Assembly: GCA_902774795.1 (NCBI GenBank)
Contig: CACYKA010000009.1
Location: 1-64,000, forward strand
Length of the DNA stretch: 64,000 nucleotides
Direction of reading: 5' to 3'
Source of the DNA: an uncultured Prevotellaceae bacterium
GTDB lineage: Bacteria; Bacteroidota; Bacteroidia; Bacteroidales; Bacteroidaceae
Below the pieces are notes generated by a model. The model worked only from the letters and a program-made list of their open reading frames with translations. It was not told where the DNA came from and did not search any database. The position numbers and the translations under genes were made by a program. Shown here piece by piece: positions 62,952 through 64,000 of the stretch (within the stretch, counting starts at the first letter, position 1; the number at the start of each line of letters is the position of its first letter).

Positions 62952-64000
62952 TTACTGCGGCATTATTTTCTTGAGGAGCTTGACGGCCTCGGAGACATTG
63001 GGGATGCTCTTGATGACAAGGCGGTTATTACTTCCGACCTTCTTGAAGTCGCAAAGCTGCGGATGGCGGCCGACATAATTCAGTATGGCATCGAAGAAGC
63101 GGCTTTGGTAGAAGACACTCTGCTCGTTGCTGACAAACTGCATCTGCATGAGGTGCTGCTTGAGGATGAGCTTTTCGCAGCCCAGACGGCGGCCAAGGCG
63201 GCGTAGCAGTACCACCATCAATAATTCTTCTCCTTCAGGCGGCAGCGGCCCGAAGCGGTCTTCCATACGCTGGCGGTAAGCCTCAAGGTCGCTGTCGGTC
63301 TCGATATTGTCGAGCTCGCGGTAGAGAAGCATCCTCTCGCTGCTGCCAGGGACGTAGTAGTCAGGGAAATACATCTGGAGGTCACTCTCAATGGTGCAGT
63401 CGTCAACGAAGTCTTCGCCTGAGAGATTGTCACCTTCGTCGAGCTGTTCCTTGTAGAGGTCCTGGAACTCATCATTCTTCAGTTCGTTGACGGCCTGTGA
63501 GAGAATCTTCTGATAGGTCTCGTAACCAAGGTCTTCCATAAATCCTGACTGCTCTGCTCCAAGCAGATTGCCTGCTCCGCGAATGTCGAGATCCTGCATG
63601 GCCAGAGAGAAACCGCTGCCAAGGTCGGCGAAGGTTTCGAGTGCCTCCAGACGGCGACGGCTTTCAGTTGGCAGATAGGCCAGCGGTGGCGCCAGCAGAT
63701 AACAGAAGGCTTTCTTGTTGCTGCGTCCTACGCGTCCTCGCATCTGGTGGAGGTCGCTGAGGCCGAAGTGGTTGGCATCATTGATGATGATGGTGTTGGC
63801 ATTGGGGATGTCGATGCCGTTCTCAACGATGGTCGTTGAGATGAGCACGTCATAGTCGTAGTTGATGAATCCCGTAATGATTTTCTCCAGTTCGTCAGGG
63901 CGCATCTGTCCGTGTCCGACGGCAATGCGGCAGTCGGGGATGTGACGCTCGATAATCTCGCGCATCTTGTCGAGGGTGGCGATGCGGTTGCAGACGAAAT
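62952..64000 (-). CDS. mfd: Transcription-repair coupling factor, C-terminal part
   Basis: The frame is open to the right edge (upstream residues FVCNRIATLDK precede the first Met at 63965), so the gene starts outside the window. Helicase motifs V and VI are visible (DVLISTTIVENGIDIPNANTIIINDA, SDLHQMRGRVGRSNKKAFCYLL), then RRRLEALETFADLGSGFSLAMQDLDIRGAGNLLGAEQSGFMEDLGYETYQKIL and the C-terminal TRCF domain. It removes stalled RNA polymerase from damaged DNA and recruits UvrA. Confidence 0.96.
   Translation of the reverse strand, partial: FVCNRIATLDKMREIIERHIPDCRIAVGHGQMRPDELEKIITGFINYDYDVLISTTIVENGIDIPNANTIIINDANHFGLSDLHQMRGRVGRSNKKAFCYLLAPPLAYLPTESRRRLEALETFADLGSGFSLAMQDLDIRGAGNLLGAEQSGFMEDLGYETYQKILSQAVNELKNDEFQDLYKEQLDEGDNLSGEDFVDDCTIESDLQMYFPDYYVPGSSERMLLYRELDNIETDSDLEAYRQRMEDRFGPLPPEGEELLMVVLLRRLGRRLGCEKLILKQHLMQMQFVSNEQSVFYQSRFFDAILNYVGRHPQLCDFKKVGSNNRLVIKSIPNVSEAVKLLKKIMPQ

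Overview
The window looks like a chromosomal segment of a member of Bacteroidota, most like Prevotellaceae. The evidence is: repeated promoters of the Bacteroides type (TTTG, 19-21 bases, TAnnTTTG), almost no Shine-Dalgarno sequences, two TonB-dependent receptors, a FimB/Mfa2-like lipoprotein, a TPP riboswitch driving an outer-membrane receptor plus a PnuC-type transporter, the debranching enzyme / GT4 / GH57 glycogen cluster, secreted proteins with C-terminal sorting-like motifs, and a DUF1015 gene. Both ends cut through genes: a di-haem oxidoreductase on the left and mfd on the right. I see no prophage, insertion sequence, integrative element or CRISPR array.

Layout. 1-5.2 kb: di-haem oxidoreductase, a ResB/CcsA-type cytochrome c assembly protein, then a leftward metal-type operon (Cys/His-rich membrane protein and a ZnuD-like TonB receptor). 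5.4-9.7 kb: a PheC-like lipoprotein, a Na/Pi cotransporter with a PhoU tail, glycerate kinase and ndk. 9.9-18.1 kb: an ECF sigma factor, a putative anti-sigma factor and four secreted proteins, including an S41 protease and a thioredoxin-fold protein. 18.3-22.5 kb: three secreted beta-solenoid-type proteins. 22.5-23.2 kb: a repeat-rich convergent gap. 23.2-28.9 kb: zinc metallopeptidase, a LytS/LytTR two-component pair, and a PII / AmtB / outer-membrane protein nitrogen operon. 29.3-36.4 kb: nitroreductase, a large six-hairpin-type glycosidase, tRNA-His, a fimbrial lipoprotein, an AraC regulator and an SGNH esterase. 36.5-45.4 kb: lysS, dnaX, a leftward GH43-SDR-gpsA operon, rmuC and cysE. 45.4-47.2 kb: a scar region with gene remnants, a PIN toxin cut short, and several palindromes. 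47.2-55 kb: a 1056-residue secreted protein, a DUF1015 protein, and the thiamine-responsive TonB receptor / PnuT pair. 55-59.9 kb: glycogen/alpha-glucan operon, then tRNA-Arg. 60-64 kb: an RsbW/RsbV-like pair followed by a RelA-type synthetase, then pfkA and mfd.

The most striking thing is not a gene. Small repeats run through the whole window in layers. (1) Arrays of imperfect 7-base units, nearly all starting AAY, occupy many intergenic gaps, supply start codons and run into coding sequence. (2) At least seven copies of a GC-rich element (CGCTCGGC ... AAGAA) carry two predicted hairpins. The second stem changes between copies in a compensating way (CTTGG/CCAAG, CTTGC/GCAAG, CTTTC/GAAAG, CTTTT/AAAAG). 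Each copy sits between direct repeats of whatever 7-base unit surrounds it, and three copies are in frame inside genes. (3) There is also an 80-base MITE-like element in two copies, a palindromic promoter repeat in two copies, and three 65-base tandem repeats behind a promoter-like site. Functions are inferred from sequence pattern recognition only; no database search was run.
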